IMG/VR virus record: IMGVR_UViG_3300030085_000524
Location: 8,927-31,999 of that record
Source: a virus
Direction: 5' to 3' (one strand)
DNA: 23,073 nucleotides
This document shows, in pieces, positions 7,604 to 15,700 of this stretch; the first letter of the stretch is position 1, and each line of letters starts with the position of its first letter. The position numbers were made by a program, and so were the translations under genes. The notes under the pieces were generated by a model, which saw only the letters and a program-made list of their open reading frames with translations, did no database searches and was not told the origin of the DNA.

Positions 7604-8328
7604 TATAAACTATTTCTATCTTTTATGTCTGCTTCTATTAAAGCTATATCTGAATCGCTTACCAGTTCGTTGAAAATAACTACTTCAAAAAATTTAGCGC
7701 CAATTGCTGAAGCACTACTTGTTGATCCCAGTCTAAGTATTCTAAATGTTCCAGAGTTTGAAGCTGGAAAACCACCGCCTAAAGAAGTATCGTCTTCAAA
7801 AAAGTCGACGTTATTACTACCATCTCTAGATATTCTAAATAAAGCTTTACTAGCGCTAGGAGCTGTGCTTGCTGTTATTATACTACTGGTACCATCGAAA
7901 ATAAACCTAAACTTAGCATCAACATTACCATGAGCAAATCTAAAAAAATTGCTTCCTGAACTAGCGCTACCTTGAAATATTGATTCTGCATTTAAGTCAT
8001 CATCTACGTCTACTACTACAAATATTGTAAATGCTCCTGTAAGAACTATTTCAGAATTAAAGTTTGCTTCTGGATATGTACTACCATCTACTTGTTTTAA
8101 ATGTAATGCTCCTCCGGTAAATTCTACTCTATCGTTGGTACCAGAGCTAGCATCGTCTATAGGATTACCTTGACCACTACTATCAGCCCATATAATTCTA
8201 TCACCATCGTCTGATTGGCCTGTGTTAAACTTCAACCAAGTCTGTATACCAGATACATTTGCTATGCTAAATTCTGACAAAGGTCTGTTGCCACTAGATG
8301 ATGCTATATTTGATAATCCTAATCTCAT
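7603..8328 (-). CDS. LamG / concanavalin A-like lectin-fold protein
   Basis: This 241-residue protein has no signal peptide. After a short polar N-terminus, residues 25-238 read as one jelly-roll domain. The order of elements is IQTWLKFNTG, DRIIWADSSGQGNP, VEFTGGALHL, FTIFVVVDVDDD, SIFQGSASSGSNFFRFA, LFRISRDGSN, FRILRLGS, then FFEVVIFNELVSDSDIALIE. The last stretch is the diagnostic end of LamG/ConA-like domains found by eye (fold knowledge, not a search). The domain usually binds glycans, so a fibre tip or accessory adhesin is likely. It lies between an exported thioredoxin-like protein and the T9SS cargo, with TAATG overlaps on both sides, so it may serve the same step as either. Confidence 0.7.
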   Translation of the reverse strand: MRLGLSNIASSSGNRPLSEFSIANVSGIQTWLKFNTGQSDDGDRIIWADSSGQGNPIDDASSGTNDRVEFTGGALHLKQVDGSTYPEANFNSEIVLTGAFTIFVVVDVDDDLNAESIFQGSASSGSNFFRFAHGNVDAKFRFIFDGTSSIITASTAPSASKALFRISRDGSNNVDFFEDDTSLGGGFPASNSGTFRILRLGSTSSASAIGAKFFEVVIFNELVSDSDIALIEADIKDRNSL

Positions 8329-8684
8329 TAAAATTTATTCATTATAAGTTCGTCAATATATGACTGTATCTCTTTTCTTGTAGCTTGTAAAGTAAAACTC
8401 AAATCAGCTTGAAATCTTTTTACTTCTTCGCCTTCATCAAATATTATAATTGTTGGTACAACTGCTATTTGATATTTTTTCTGCATATCGTTTCCGTCTA
8501 TCATATGTGATTCTTTATCGCAATCTCCTAATTTATCAAACCACTCTACTCCATTTTGCTCATTCCAACTAGCATTAAAGTGCATCGCAGTCACCTGAGC
8601 TGAGCACGTAACACAAGCCAGCAACGATGCTAATACAAACAAGTATATCAAAAATATTTTCCATATTCCTTTTAAGTGTTTCAT
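8328..8684 (-). CDS. exported thioredoxin-fold protein lacking the CxxC active site
   Basis: This 118-residue protein has a hydrophobic N-terminal export signal (9-27). Cleavage may occur near SAQ at 28-30, or LLAC at 21-24 may be a weak lipobox. The rest aligns by eye with thioredoxin. HFNASWNEQN (35-44) sits where FWAxWCxxC should be, and VVPTIIIFDEGEEVKRF contains the cis-proline P77, the beta-hairpin and a final helix (QATRKEIQSYIDELI). The CxxC position is N-E-Q-N (41-44), so the redox centre is missing. Only C55 remains in the mature part. It therefore probably binds or scaffolds a partner in the periplasm instead of doing disulphide exchange. It overlaps its neighbours by one base on each side. 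Confidence 0.7.
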   Translation of the reverse strand: MKHLKGIWKIFLIYLFVLASLLACVTCSAQVTAMHFNASWNEQNGVEWFDKLGDCDKESHMIDGNDMQKKYQIAVVPTIIIFDEGEEVKRFQADLSFTLQATRKEIQSYIDELIMNKF

Positions 8685-8959
8685 TATCTTAAATTATCAA
8701 TCTTATCTTCCATTCTGATCATACGCTCTTCAAGCTTCTTAACATCATCACGAGTCTCCATGATTGTATTTCTAATGTTTACATCTTTCATGTCAAACTC
8801 CATTTTTGATACTTCTGGAGCTGGTAACTCTTTTGCTTCTGATATATCTGCCTGTAGTGTAAACCACATACCAACAAGAGTAAAAATAAGTGCTGCAATA
8901 CCTGCTAATGTTTTTATACTTATTTTAAAGCTAGTGTCTTCGTTTAATTCCTTTGCCAT
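8684..8959 (-). CDS. single-span membrane protein with C-terminal coiled coil
   Basis: I place the start at the ATG at 8959 (MAKELNEDTSFKISIKTL), giving 91 residues. The upstream extension would need a TTG at 9007 and would overlap a short ORF in another frame. One membrane span (LAGIAALIFTLVGMWFTLQ, about 19-37) is followed by an acidic segment (EAKELPAPEV) and a charged heptad helix to the C-terminus (ETRDDVKKLEERMIRMEDKI). A small N-in protein with a periplasmic coiled coil would suit an inner-membrane spanin subunit or a lysis regulator. No partner outer-membrane spanin is evident. Membrane-anchored hypothetical proteins of this form are common in marine phages. The ATG lies 1 nt after the upstream micropeptide stop. 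Confidence 0.75.
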   Translation of the reverse strand: MAKELNEDTSFKISIKTLAGIAALIFTLVGMWFTLQADISEAKELPAPEVSKMEFDMKDVNIRNTIMETRDDVKKLEERMIRMEDKIDNLR

Positions 8960-8960
8960 T

Positions 8961-9047
8961 TTATTTTTTACATTTTGCAGAACAGTATCCGTAGCATACT
9001 TTTCCAAAAGTTAAAAATTTAATTATATTACATAGTGTCTTTTTCAT
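8961..9047 (-). CDS. 28-aa Cys-rich micropeptide
   Basis: This short ORF starts ATG at 9047, 2 nt after the TAG of the outer-membrane protein gene, and ends TAA 1 nt before the ATG of the 91-aa membrane protein. The exact fit in an operon with no spare space argues that it is translated. The 28 residues start MKKTLCNIIKFLTFGKVC and end with Cys at 22 and 26 and two Lys. The four Cys are at 6, 18, 22 and 26. It is basic and amphipathic. Its Cys could bind metal or form disulphides, or Cys6 could be modified. No function can be assigned, and a mere leader is the alternative. Confidence 0.6.
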   Translation of the reverse strand: MKKTLCNIIKFLTFGKVCYGYCSAKCKK

Positions 9048-9049
9048 AT

Positions 9050-10084
9050 CTAAAATATTATATAGTTTATACCTAATTTAAAATCGTACCATTCTTTGTT
9101 CCAGTATTTATTGTACTTACCTTCAACAAAGCATCCTAAATTCTTAGTGGCCTTTAGTCCAAATATCAGTCCTCCTGAGTAATCATACCACTGCTCACCA
9201 TCATTAAAGTTATGATATGAGTATTGTCCGCCATTATCATAGTGATAAGGCATTAGGTTACCCCAAGAATGTAACCAAAAGTTTTTCTTATAGTAGTAGT
9301 AATCAAATCCTAATACCAATGAGTACTGCCACTGATTAGCTAATTCATTCCTTTTCTTTTCTACATACTCTTCTAGAACTTGTGGTATAACCACCTCGTT
9401 CCAAACTTCTGCACTAGTAGCAACAACATTCCCATCAGGGTCGCTATACTCAGATTCAAATACGTCAATACTATACCCCTGCTCAATAGCTAACTGAGTA
9501 TAATGTAAATTACCAGATTGTATTGTCCACTCTTCTAGCGGATCAAAACCATAAGGCTCTGCTAATCTTTGAACAGCGCCGATATTAAATGATAACTTTT
9601 TGTTACCATTCAACCTTAAACGTTGTGAGCTTTCAAAGTACTCTATGTCTGCAAAACCGTCTTTAATGTATTCTATCTTAGCTAACCATTTAGATCTTAC
9701 ATATCTTACAAAATGATGCTGGTCTAAATACTCTACCCCCTCTTGTCTCTTGTAGTTTACTTGAAACAAATACTCAAAAGGATTTCTACCTACATTAGCA
9801 GCATCTGAAAATGAAGACTCTGTACCATCTTTAAATGGTGATGTGCCCTCATACTGAAACCTTTGTATCTTTCGTATGCCCATAGCTAATGAGTAATCAT
9901 ACGGTGTAAATACAGTATCATATACAAGCGTACTACCGTCTACAGAATAAACTTCTCTGTCAGATAAAGATGTACCACCATTTGCTGCTATGTAAAATGT
10001 AGAAAACTTTATAGCCTTCTTAAACTGTGCAGTTGCAGATAGTGATGCAAAAAGAAATACTAGTATAAGTACTCTCAACTTCAT
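9050..10084 (-). CDS. predicted outer-membrane beta-barrel protein
   Basis: This 344-residue protein has a clear signal peptide (hydrophobic 3-15, cut after A19 in SLSATA-Q, a Bacteroidota style). The mature part is rich in aromatic residues with alternating hydrophobic/polar strands, for example WQYSLVLGFDYYYYKKNFWL, WYDYSGGLIFGLKATKN, LGCFVEGKYNKYWNK, ending FKLGINYIIF. A terminal Phe after an amphipathic strand is the usual barrel insertion signal. Longer polar stretches between strands (EYSDPDGNVVATSAEV) look like loops. Phage-encoded barrels such as Lom occur in enterobacterial phages, where they change the host surface. A similar role in exclusion or adhesion is inferred. It is followed after 2 nt by the micropeptide. 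Confidence 0.75.
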   Translation of the reverse strand: MKLRVLILVFLFASLSATAQFKKAIKFSTFYIAANGGTSLSDREVYSVDGSTLVYDTVFTPYDYSLAMGIRKIQRFQYEGTSPFKDGTESSFSDAANVGRNPFEYLFQVNYKRQEGVEYLDQHHFVRYVRSKWLAKIEYIKDGFADIEYFESSQRLRLNGNKKLSFNIGAVQRLAEPYGFDPLEEWTIQSGNLHYTQLAIEQGYSIDVFESEYSDPDGNVVATSAEVWNEVVIPQVLEEYVEKKRNELANQWQYSLVLGFDYYYYKKNFWLHSWGNLMPYHYDNGGQYSYHNFNDGEQWYDYSGGLIFGLKATKNLGCFVEGKYNKYWNKEWYDFKLGINYIIF

Positions 10085-10087
10085 GTA

Positions 10088-10453
10088 TTACGATTTACTA
10101 AATTGTGCGTATTCAAGTACACAAGCAGCAGTATATGCCTCTGCTTTAACAGTTAAGCCACTGTACATAGGAACAAATGCAAACTCTCCTACATCTAATC
10201 TTATAACTGCAGCATCTCCAAGTTTAATCTGTAAAAAGGAAGCAGCGTTGCTAGATGAAATGTTCTTTATATAAAGGTAAGAAAAAGCACTGTTCGTAGC
10301 TAATACATCTTGCGCAGACCCAGTTGCTATAGACTTTCTTGAAATATTTACAGTTGGTTCTGTAACTACGTCACTGTGAGTTACTGTAAGATTTAAAGGA
10401 TCGCTAGTAGCAGTGTTACTAGTCATTGTCAATTTTGTTATTAATGTCGCCAT
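10088..10453 (-). CDS. small beta-rich virion protein
   Basis: This 121-residue protein is unrecognised. It has no export signal and is rich in Thr/Ser/Ala with alternating strands (LITKLTMTSNTATSDPLNL, YLYIKNISSSNAASFLQIKL, FAFVPMYSGLTVKAEAYT). The YIKN...Ix(L)GD pattern recalls small virion sandwich proteins that coat fibres or capsids. It is preceded by an AT-rich leader (AATAAAAATG-like) without a Shine-Dalgarno site and lies in the fibre block, 24 nt after the 98-aa gene. A capsid decoration or fibre-adaptor role is likely but undecided. Confidence 0.6.
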   Translation of the reverse strand: MATLITKLTMTSNTATSDPLNLTVTHSDVVTEPTVNISRKSIATGSAQDVLATNSAFSYLYIKNISSSNAASFLQIKLGDAAVIRLDVGEFAFVPMYSGLTVKAEAYTAACVLEYAQFSKS

Positions 10454-10478
10454 TTTTATTTTATGTTAATAATTAATA

Positions 10479-10775
10479 TTATGAAGGTGTTACACCTGTT
10501 CTTGCATATGCTAAAACCTTACCACTATCCAATTCAATAGAAGTAAAATTTCCATATATAGTCATACCTTTTGGTATTGTAATTGTCGCAGCCGCGTCTG
10601 TAATATTTGTTGTACACTCTGAAGTATCTATAACAGAGTCTTCTAGTGCAGCTATTGCAAAGTATGGTCCAGTATGCTCATCAGTGTCGTCAATCATATG
10701 CACAACGCCTGGAGACATAGTTTCGTTTAAATTTTTTACTAAGCTTAATAATAAGCTTTCTGATACTGTTGACAT
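10479..10775 (-). CDS. small virion protein
   Basis: This 98-residue protein is unrecognised by domain. A helical N-terminus (SESLLLSLVKNLNETM) is followed by a polar stretch and strands, ending GMTIYGNFTSIELDSGKVLA. That ending is a motif I associate with small structural proteins of marine phages (recall, not a search). It contains one Cys and no membrane span. The ATG overlaps the TAA of the coiled-coil gene (TAATG at 10773-10777), so the two are probably made together. Confidence 0.6.
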   Translation of the reverse strand: MSTVSESLLLSLVKNLNETMSPGVVHMIDDTDEHTGPYFAIAALEDSVIDTSECTTNITDAAATITIPKGMTIYGNFTSIELDSGKVLAYARTGVTPS

Positions 10776-11176
10776 TATTCTATAATTTTATCTATGTTAA
10801 TAATCTGTTCTCCAGTAATATCTGTTGGTAAACAGTCTTCTGGTATACCGTGCAACTCAATTTCAGTCTCTTCTAATAATAGTTTATCTATCTCCTCTAG
10901 CTGTACTTTACGAGCATCAACTAGTTCTTTGTTTTCTTCTTCTAACTTAGTAATTGCTTCATCGTCTTTGTTGTTCATAAGAACCTGTACCTTTTGAGAT
11001 AACTCTATAAACTCATTTGTAGGTTTACTAGCCTCTTCAAGATCCTTAAGTTCTTCTTGTATAGTTCTAATATTTTTAGATACTAGCAATCCAAACTTAA
11101 CTCCTTTTAACGATTGTACCGCTGTTAGTCCGTTGAACAATTCAACAAACTCACCATTTTTCATTTTTACTTTCAT
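10775..11176 (-). CDS. coiled-coil protein, DUF1617-like; possible fibre assembly factor
   Basis: This 133-residue protein opens MKVKMKNGEFVELFNGLTAV, which resembles the DUF1617 phage family in size and start. It continues with a long charged helix (about 30-110, including RTIQEELKDLEEASK and EENKELVDARKVQLEEIDKL) and a compact tail (EDCLPTDITGEQIINIDKII). It has no Thr/Gly-rich fibre composition, unlike its neighbours, so it is more likely a chaperone or assembly protein than a virion part. Another possibility is a tape or head-tail helper. It lies between the 507-aa fibre and the 98-aa protein. Confidence 0.55.
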   Translation of the reverse strand: MKVKMKNGEFVELFNGLTAVQSLKGVKFGLLVSKNIRTIQEELKDLEEASKPTNEFIELSQKVQVLMNNKDDEAITKLEEENKELVDARKVQLEEIDKLLLEETEIELHGIPEDCLPTDITGEQIINIDKIIE

Positions 11177-11203
11177 TTTGTCTATATAATTAATTGGTTA
11201 TTA

Positions 11204-12727
11204 TTAGGCGATTCTGTACATAGTAACTGCACTAGCGCCTGTTCTTCTTATTCTAAATCTACCAACACCTGCATATCCTGCATCGTCAGCATCATCTTGT
11301 GATTTTACTTTCATGTTACCTACAAGTGTTACACCAGTTCCTCCAGTAAGAGTAATATCAGATGTACCGTCTGTAGCTAAACTAATTAAACTAAAGTCAA
11401 AGCTATCATTATCTGCTGTTAAAGACAGTCCTGATATTAAGTTAGATGCTGTATCTGTAGCTTTACTTCTATCAGCTGTAGGTGTACATTTTACTATTCC
11501 TGTTAAAATGTTAGCTGCAGATATTGCTGTAGTACCATCATCTGTAGTAGCTTCAGCTCCTTGGTATTGTATAAATGCTGCCGTACTAGATGCTCTTGCA
11601 TAAATAGGTTTAGCAGATACAAATAAATTACCTTCCTCTATTGTAACATCTTGTGAGCTATCTACAGTTACTGCTGTAGTTATTACTCCTCCAGCTGTAT
11701 AGGTTTTTAATAATACACTACCAGGTGTTCCTGATGCAGAATCTCCTGCAACTGCTTGTACATCTCCTCCAGCTCCACTTCCTGTTCCTGCTCCTGCAAA
11801 TAATGAAAGACCTCCACCAGCCTTGTCTCCGCCGCCTGCAGTACCTGCATAAATCTGTAATTTAGCACCATTAGTTCCTGATGCTGATGTTGTAGTTTTA
11901 ATATCATAACTAGCTTGATATGCACCAGAGTTACCTATTGTAATAGCTGTAGTAGTTGTACCTTGTATATTTAGCTGACCTGTAGCATCTGCTGTTGTTA
12001 GTGTAGATCCTGAGTCATTAAGTATTGTCTTACCGTTAGTATGTACGTATATACCTCTATCAGATCCATCATCACTGATATAGTTAGTATTCAAGTCAAT
12101 GTTATAACTACCTGTGTCTAGGTTAGCTGCTAAACTTGATAAACTAGCTGCAAGTGTAATTGTACCTGCACCATTGGTAACAGTCATATTAGAACCAGCT
12201 GTAAGTGTTGCTACTGATGGGTAACCATTAGTTGCGTTACCTATTAACAGTTGTCCGTCTGTAGACATTGCTGTTGTAGCTGCAATAACATCGTCTGCGC
12301 TAGCATATAATAGCTGCCCTTTAGATATTGTAGATAGTCCAGTACCACCATTAGTAACTCCACAGGTACCAGTAGCAGTTCCTGTAAAATCTATACTAGT
12401 CAAAAATCCTGATGTTGTATTATTACATAAACTAAGATCTATGCCGGCTTCTAGCACTGTTAGCACTATGTTGTCTGAAGTAGTTGCTACTGTCAATAAA
12501 TCTGTATCTCCAGACTTAATACCTTTAAAAACTATTTGATTTTTATTTGTTAGTGTAGCACTAGTATATATAGTCTCTGAACTTGATCCTGCCGTAGATA
12601 TTGCTGGGAATAAAGACTGTAATTGAAATTTTCTAGCAGCTCGCGTACTAGAGTTAGCTACTAATAAAAAATCATTAGTATCTACGCTGGTTTTTGCAAG
12701 TGTGCTTAGTGAGGTTATTTCTGCCAT
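11204..12727 (-). CDS. tail fibre / appendage protein
   Basis: This 507-residue protein is Thr/Ser/Gly/Ala-rich with little charge, which is typical of trimeric beta-fibres. It starts MAEITSLSTLAKTSVDTNDF, a common fibre N-terminus. Residues 125-190 hold the fibre repeat VTNGGTGLSTISKGQLLYA, then DGQLLIGNATNGYPSV and TLTAGSNMTVTNGAGTITL. A glycine-rich segment (about 290-335, AGGGDKAGGGLSLFAGAGTG) follows. Residues 440-507 form a compact beta-rich end (TLTGGTGVTLVGNMKVK, GRFRIRRTGASAVTMYRIA). It shares the GGTG element with the 351-aa fibre. It probably forms a shaft or side fibre next to the 1491-aa adhesin. Confidence 0.75.
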   Translation of the reverse strand: MAEITSLSTLAKTSVDTNDFLLVANSSTRAARKFQLQSLFPAISTAGSSSETIYTSATLTNKNQIVFKGIKSGDTDLLTVATTSDNIVLTVLEAGIDLSLCNNTTSGFLTSIDFTGTATGTCGVTNGGTGLSTISKGQLLYASADDVIAATTAMSTDGQLLIGNATNGYPSVATLTAGSNMTVTNGAGTITLAASLSSLAANLDTGSYNIDLNTNYISDDGSDRGIYVHTNGKTILNDSGSTLTTADATGQLNIQGTTTTAITIGNSGAYQASYDIKTTTSASGTNGAKLQIYAGTAGGGDKAGGGLSLFAGAGTGSGAGGDVQAVAGDSASGTPGSVLLKTYTAGGVITTAVTVDSSQDVTIEEGNLFVSAKPIYARASSTAAFIQYQGAEATTDDGTTAISAANILTGIVKCTPTADRSKATDTASNLISGLSLTADNDSFDFSLISLATDGTSDITLTGGTGVTLVGNMKVKSQDDADDAGYAGVGRFRIRRTGASAVTMYRIA

Positions 12728-12750
12728 TTTATATTATTATTATATTGTTA

Positions 12751-15700
12751 TTAATTACCAGGACCTGTTAATCCTACATTAGTGTTTGTATTAACAATTG
12801 CTGATCCATTAACAGTAATTTGTGTTCCTCCAACATTAAACGTGTTAACTACCGTTGTTTCTTCTCTATCTAATTCTCTGTATGCAGGTATTCCACAATC
12901 TTTACAGTACTCTCTTGCAAATTTAATAAATTCTGGTAAATATGTTTCGCTTTCTGTGTGCGTGAAGGTAACGCATCTTTTCCAACCACTAAATGGGCTA
13001 TTTGAAAATGGATCTACATCTAGTCCCGAAGTAGATACTGCTACAAATATAACCCCTGGTAAATTATTAGGGTTAGGAGTATAGGCTCTTTTTACAATTG
13101 TGCCAAGAGTATATGTGCTTGCATTGGCCGGACTCCAAAATAATGAACCATTGTCTAGCCATGATTGTTGGCAATCCACCTTAGCCTCTCCTATATCAGG
13201 AGTTTGTGCATCTGTACAGTTATATATACATGGTAATCCTTTACGATTCATTAGATCGTTTATGATTATCATCTTCATAGTCTCCATATTAGAACAACTA
13301 TTTCCTAATCCTGTAATATGTTTTGTGTAAAATCTATGTCCTGACCTAGCTATACATTCTTCATTATATGCTAAAAGCCTATCTATGTTTGCAGGTATAC
13401 ATGCTGGTATTATAGTTTCTACAGATTCACAATCTTCTATACATCCTACAAAATCATACTCACAAGAGCCATCGTCAAAAGTAGCTGATGGAGTATAGTT
13501 TAGAGCATTTGGATCCATACAGCCTCCTACTGGATTTGGAGGACAGCATGTAGGATCAAATGTACCATCTGGACAAAGACATCCTGTTGGAGGCGGTGGC
13601 GGGGGAGTGTAAGTACATGACCCGTCGTCTACAGTAGCTAAAGGGTTGTAGTTGTTAGCGTTTGGATCAGTGCATCCTTGAACAACAGTAGGTGTGCAAG
13701 ATTTTAAACCAACAGGTATTTGGGTACTTATCATAGCACATGCGTTTGATGCCATACCTCCTCCCGGAGTGTCCATTCCTGGATATGCTAAATTACCGTT
13801 ACCATCTATATATCCATCTGCATAAAAACTTATATATATCTGATAGTTGCCACTAAAAAGTCCTGTTATTGAAGTTTGTTGTGTAGGGTTATTTTGAACC
13901 ACGCTATTTGCAGTAGTTAATTCACCAGACTGTGGACCTGGAATAGGGCCGCTGTTAATATCAAAATAACCACTGTTGTAGCTAGTGTACACTATATCTA
14001 AATCTGTGTTCCAATAATGAATAGTATATAGTATTCCGTTTGGATTTGCTGTTGGAAACAAAGCTACAACTGATTGAGGCAGTTGTACTGTAATCTGCCC
14101 AGTCTCTATATCATCACACAATCCTGTAGTAGCATTTAAAATAGAATCTGAATCGTATGATACTACTGGTCCTGAAGTGAGTATTGAGTTAGTTAGATTA
14201 GTACAGTCTGTATTAGTCTGTAATCCTCCACAGCCAGCATCTTGACACAATGCCTGTGTAGCATACCCAAAACTACTATTTGGATCAAATATACAAGAAG
14301 CTGTAGTTTGATCGCATACCCAAGTTCCAGTAGGAGCAGGGTATTGACAAGTCCCATCATCAATTGTTGCAGAAGGGTTAAAGTTAATTGCTAAAGGATC
14401 TGTACATCCTGCTACAGGAGGTGGTGGTGGATACTGACAAGAGCCGTCATCAACTGTAGCTAGGGAATTATAGTTAGAAGCAGCAGGATCAGTACAACCT
14501 AAAATAGGCGATGGCGTTCCAATGCAACAAGCTTCCATTAAATTTAATTCAGCTGTAGTAAAGGTATGTGTTTGACTGTATGTGTGCTCCCAAACTCCGA
14601 ATGTTCCAAAGTTATATGAGTAAGTTAAAGATACTGGAGGATTTGTAATCTGACAACTAGAGTAAAAAGGAAGACTCAGATCAAAGGTGTAACCAGGAAA
14701 CTGTGAATCTAACCAAGGAGGTCCCCCATATGCATCTTGATGTGCTGGTGTAAAAAACTCATGCATCAACTGCTGTCCACTTCCTGGAGGTGCTCCAAAT
14801 GATATAGGATTAATAGATAAAGTAGTACCATCAGCGAAGGTAATAAAAATATCCATTTCAATGTAGCTAAGACCAGAAGGGAAGTTGTTATTACCTGCAG
14901 GTCCTGGATTTGTGCCGCCCCCACTAAGCTGAAAGGTAGTAAAATCTTGACCACCGTTCAGTAGTACAAAATTATTCACTCCAGGAGCTGGAGTATAGTT
15001 TGTTCTACCGTAAAGGTAAAAGTTACTTGGAAGATAATTTATAAGAGCAGTCTCACCATTAAGTGCATTTTGTACTAAAAAGTTTCCATTAGAATCGTAT
15101 AAAGCTGGATTGTCAGAAGCTTCAAAACAAAATATTTCACTAAATATATAAAAGTTTGCTATGTCAAGAACGCTATGGATAGCAGGATCTACAAAAGTTC
15201 CCGCAGCCGGACCTTGAGTAATAGTAAACCCATTGTTTACTGCATCTATTAAACCCGGGTTGTCACCAAGTAAAGGTGAGCCCATACTAATAATAGGAAC
15301 TCCGTTGTTTTGACAGTTAACAATTATTGGAAAATCTATAGCCCCATCACAATTATTTGATGGAGGAAACATACAACTGCCATCATCAAAAGTTGCACTT
15401 GGATTAAAGTTTGTAGCTGTTCCATCAGTACATCCACCTTGGCCTACATCATAAGTACCAAATACTTCATAACACTGTTCTACCTCATCGTCTCCATCTT
15501 GTGTGCCATCATTATCATAAACTACAGCAATTGCATATGTTCCTGCAGCAAGTCCTGTAAAAGTGTTAGATCCCCCAGTTGTTGATGCCGTAGTTACTAG
15601 CGTAGAATTAGCTGCTAATAAAGTTAAACCATTTTGTCCGTTATTTACAGCGTTAGCTACTCCTGCAAAGCTAAATCCTGGATCAAGTAAAAATAATCTA

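Noticed and set aside
7625-7933. 102-codon plus-strand ORF inside the lectin-fold gene
   Set aside because: It is antisense to a convincing domain and has no independent support.
8684-9007. TTG start for the membrane coiled-coil protein (107 aa)
   Set aside because: An in-frame TAA lies two codons before the TTG. A standard ATG at 8959 sits 1 nt after the micropeptide stop and keeps the operon spacing, so the shorter form is preferred.
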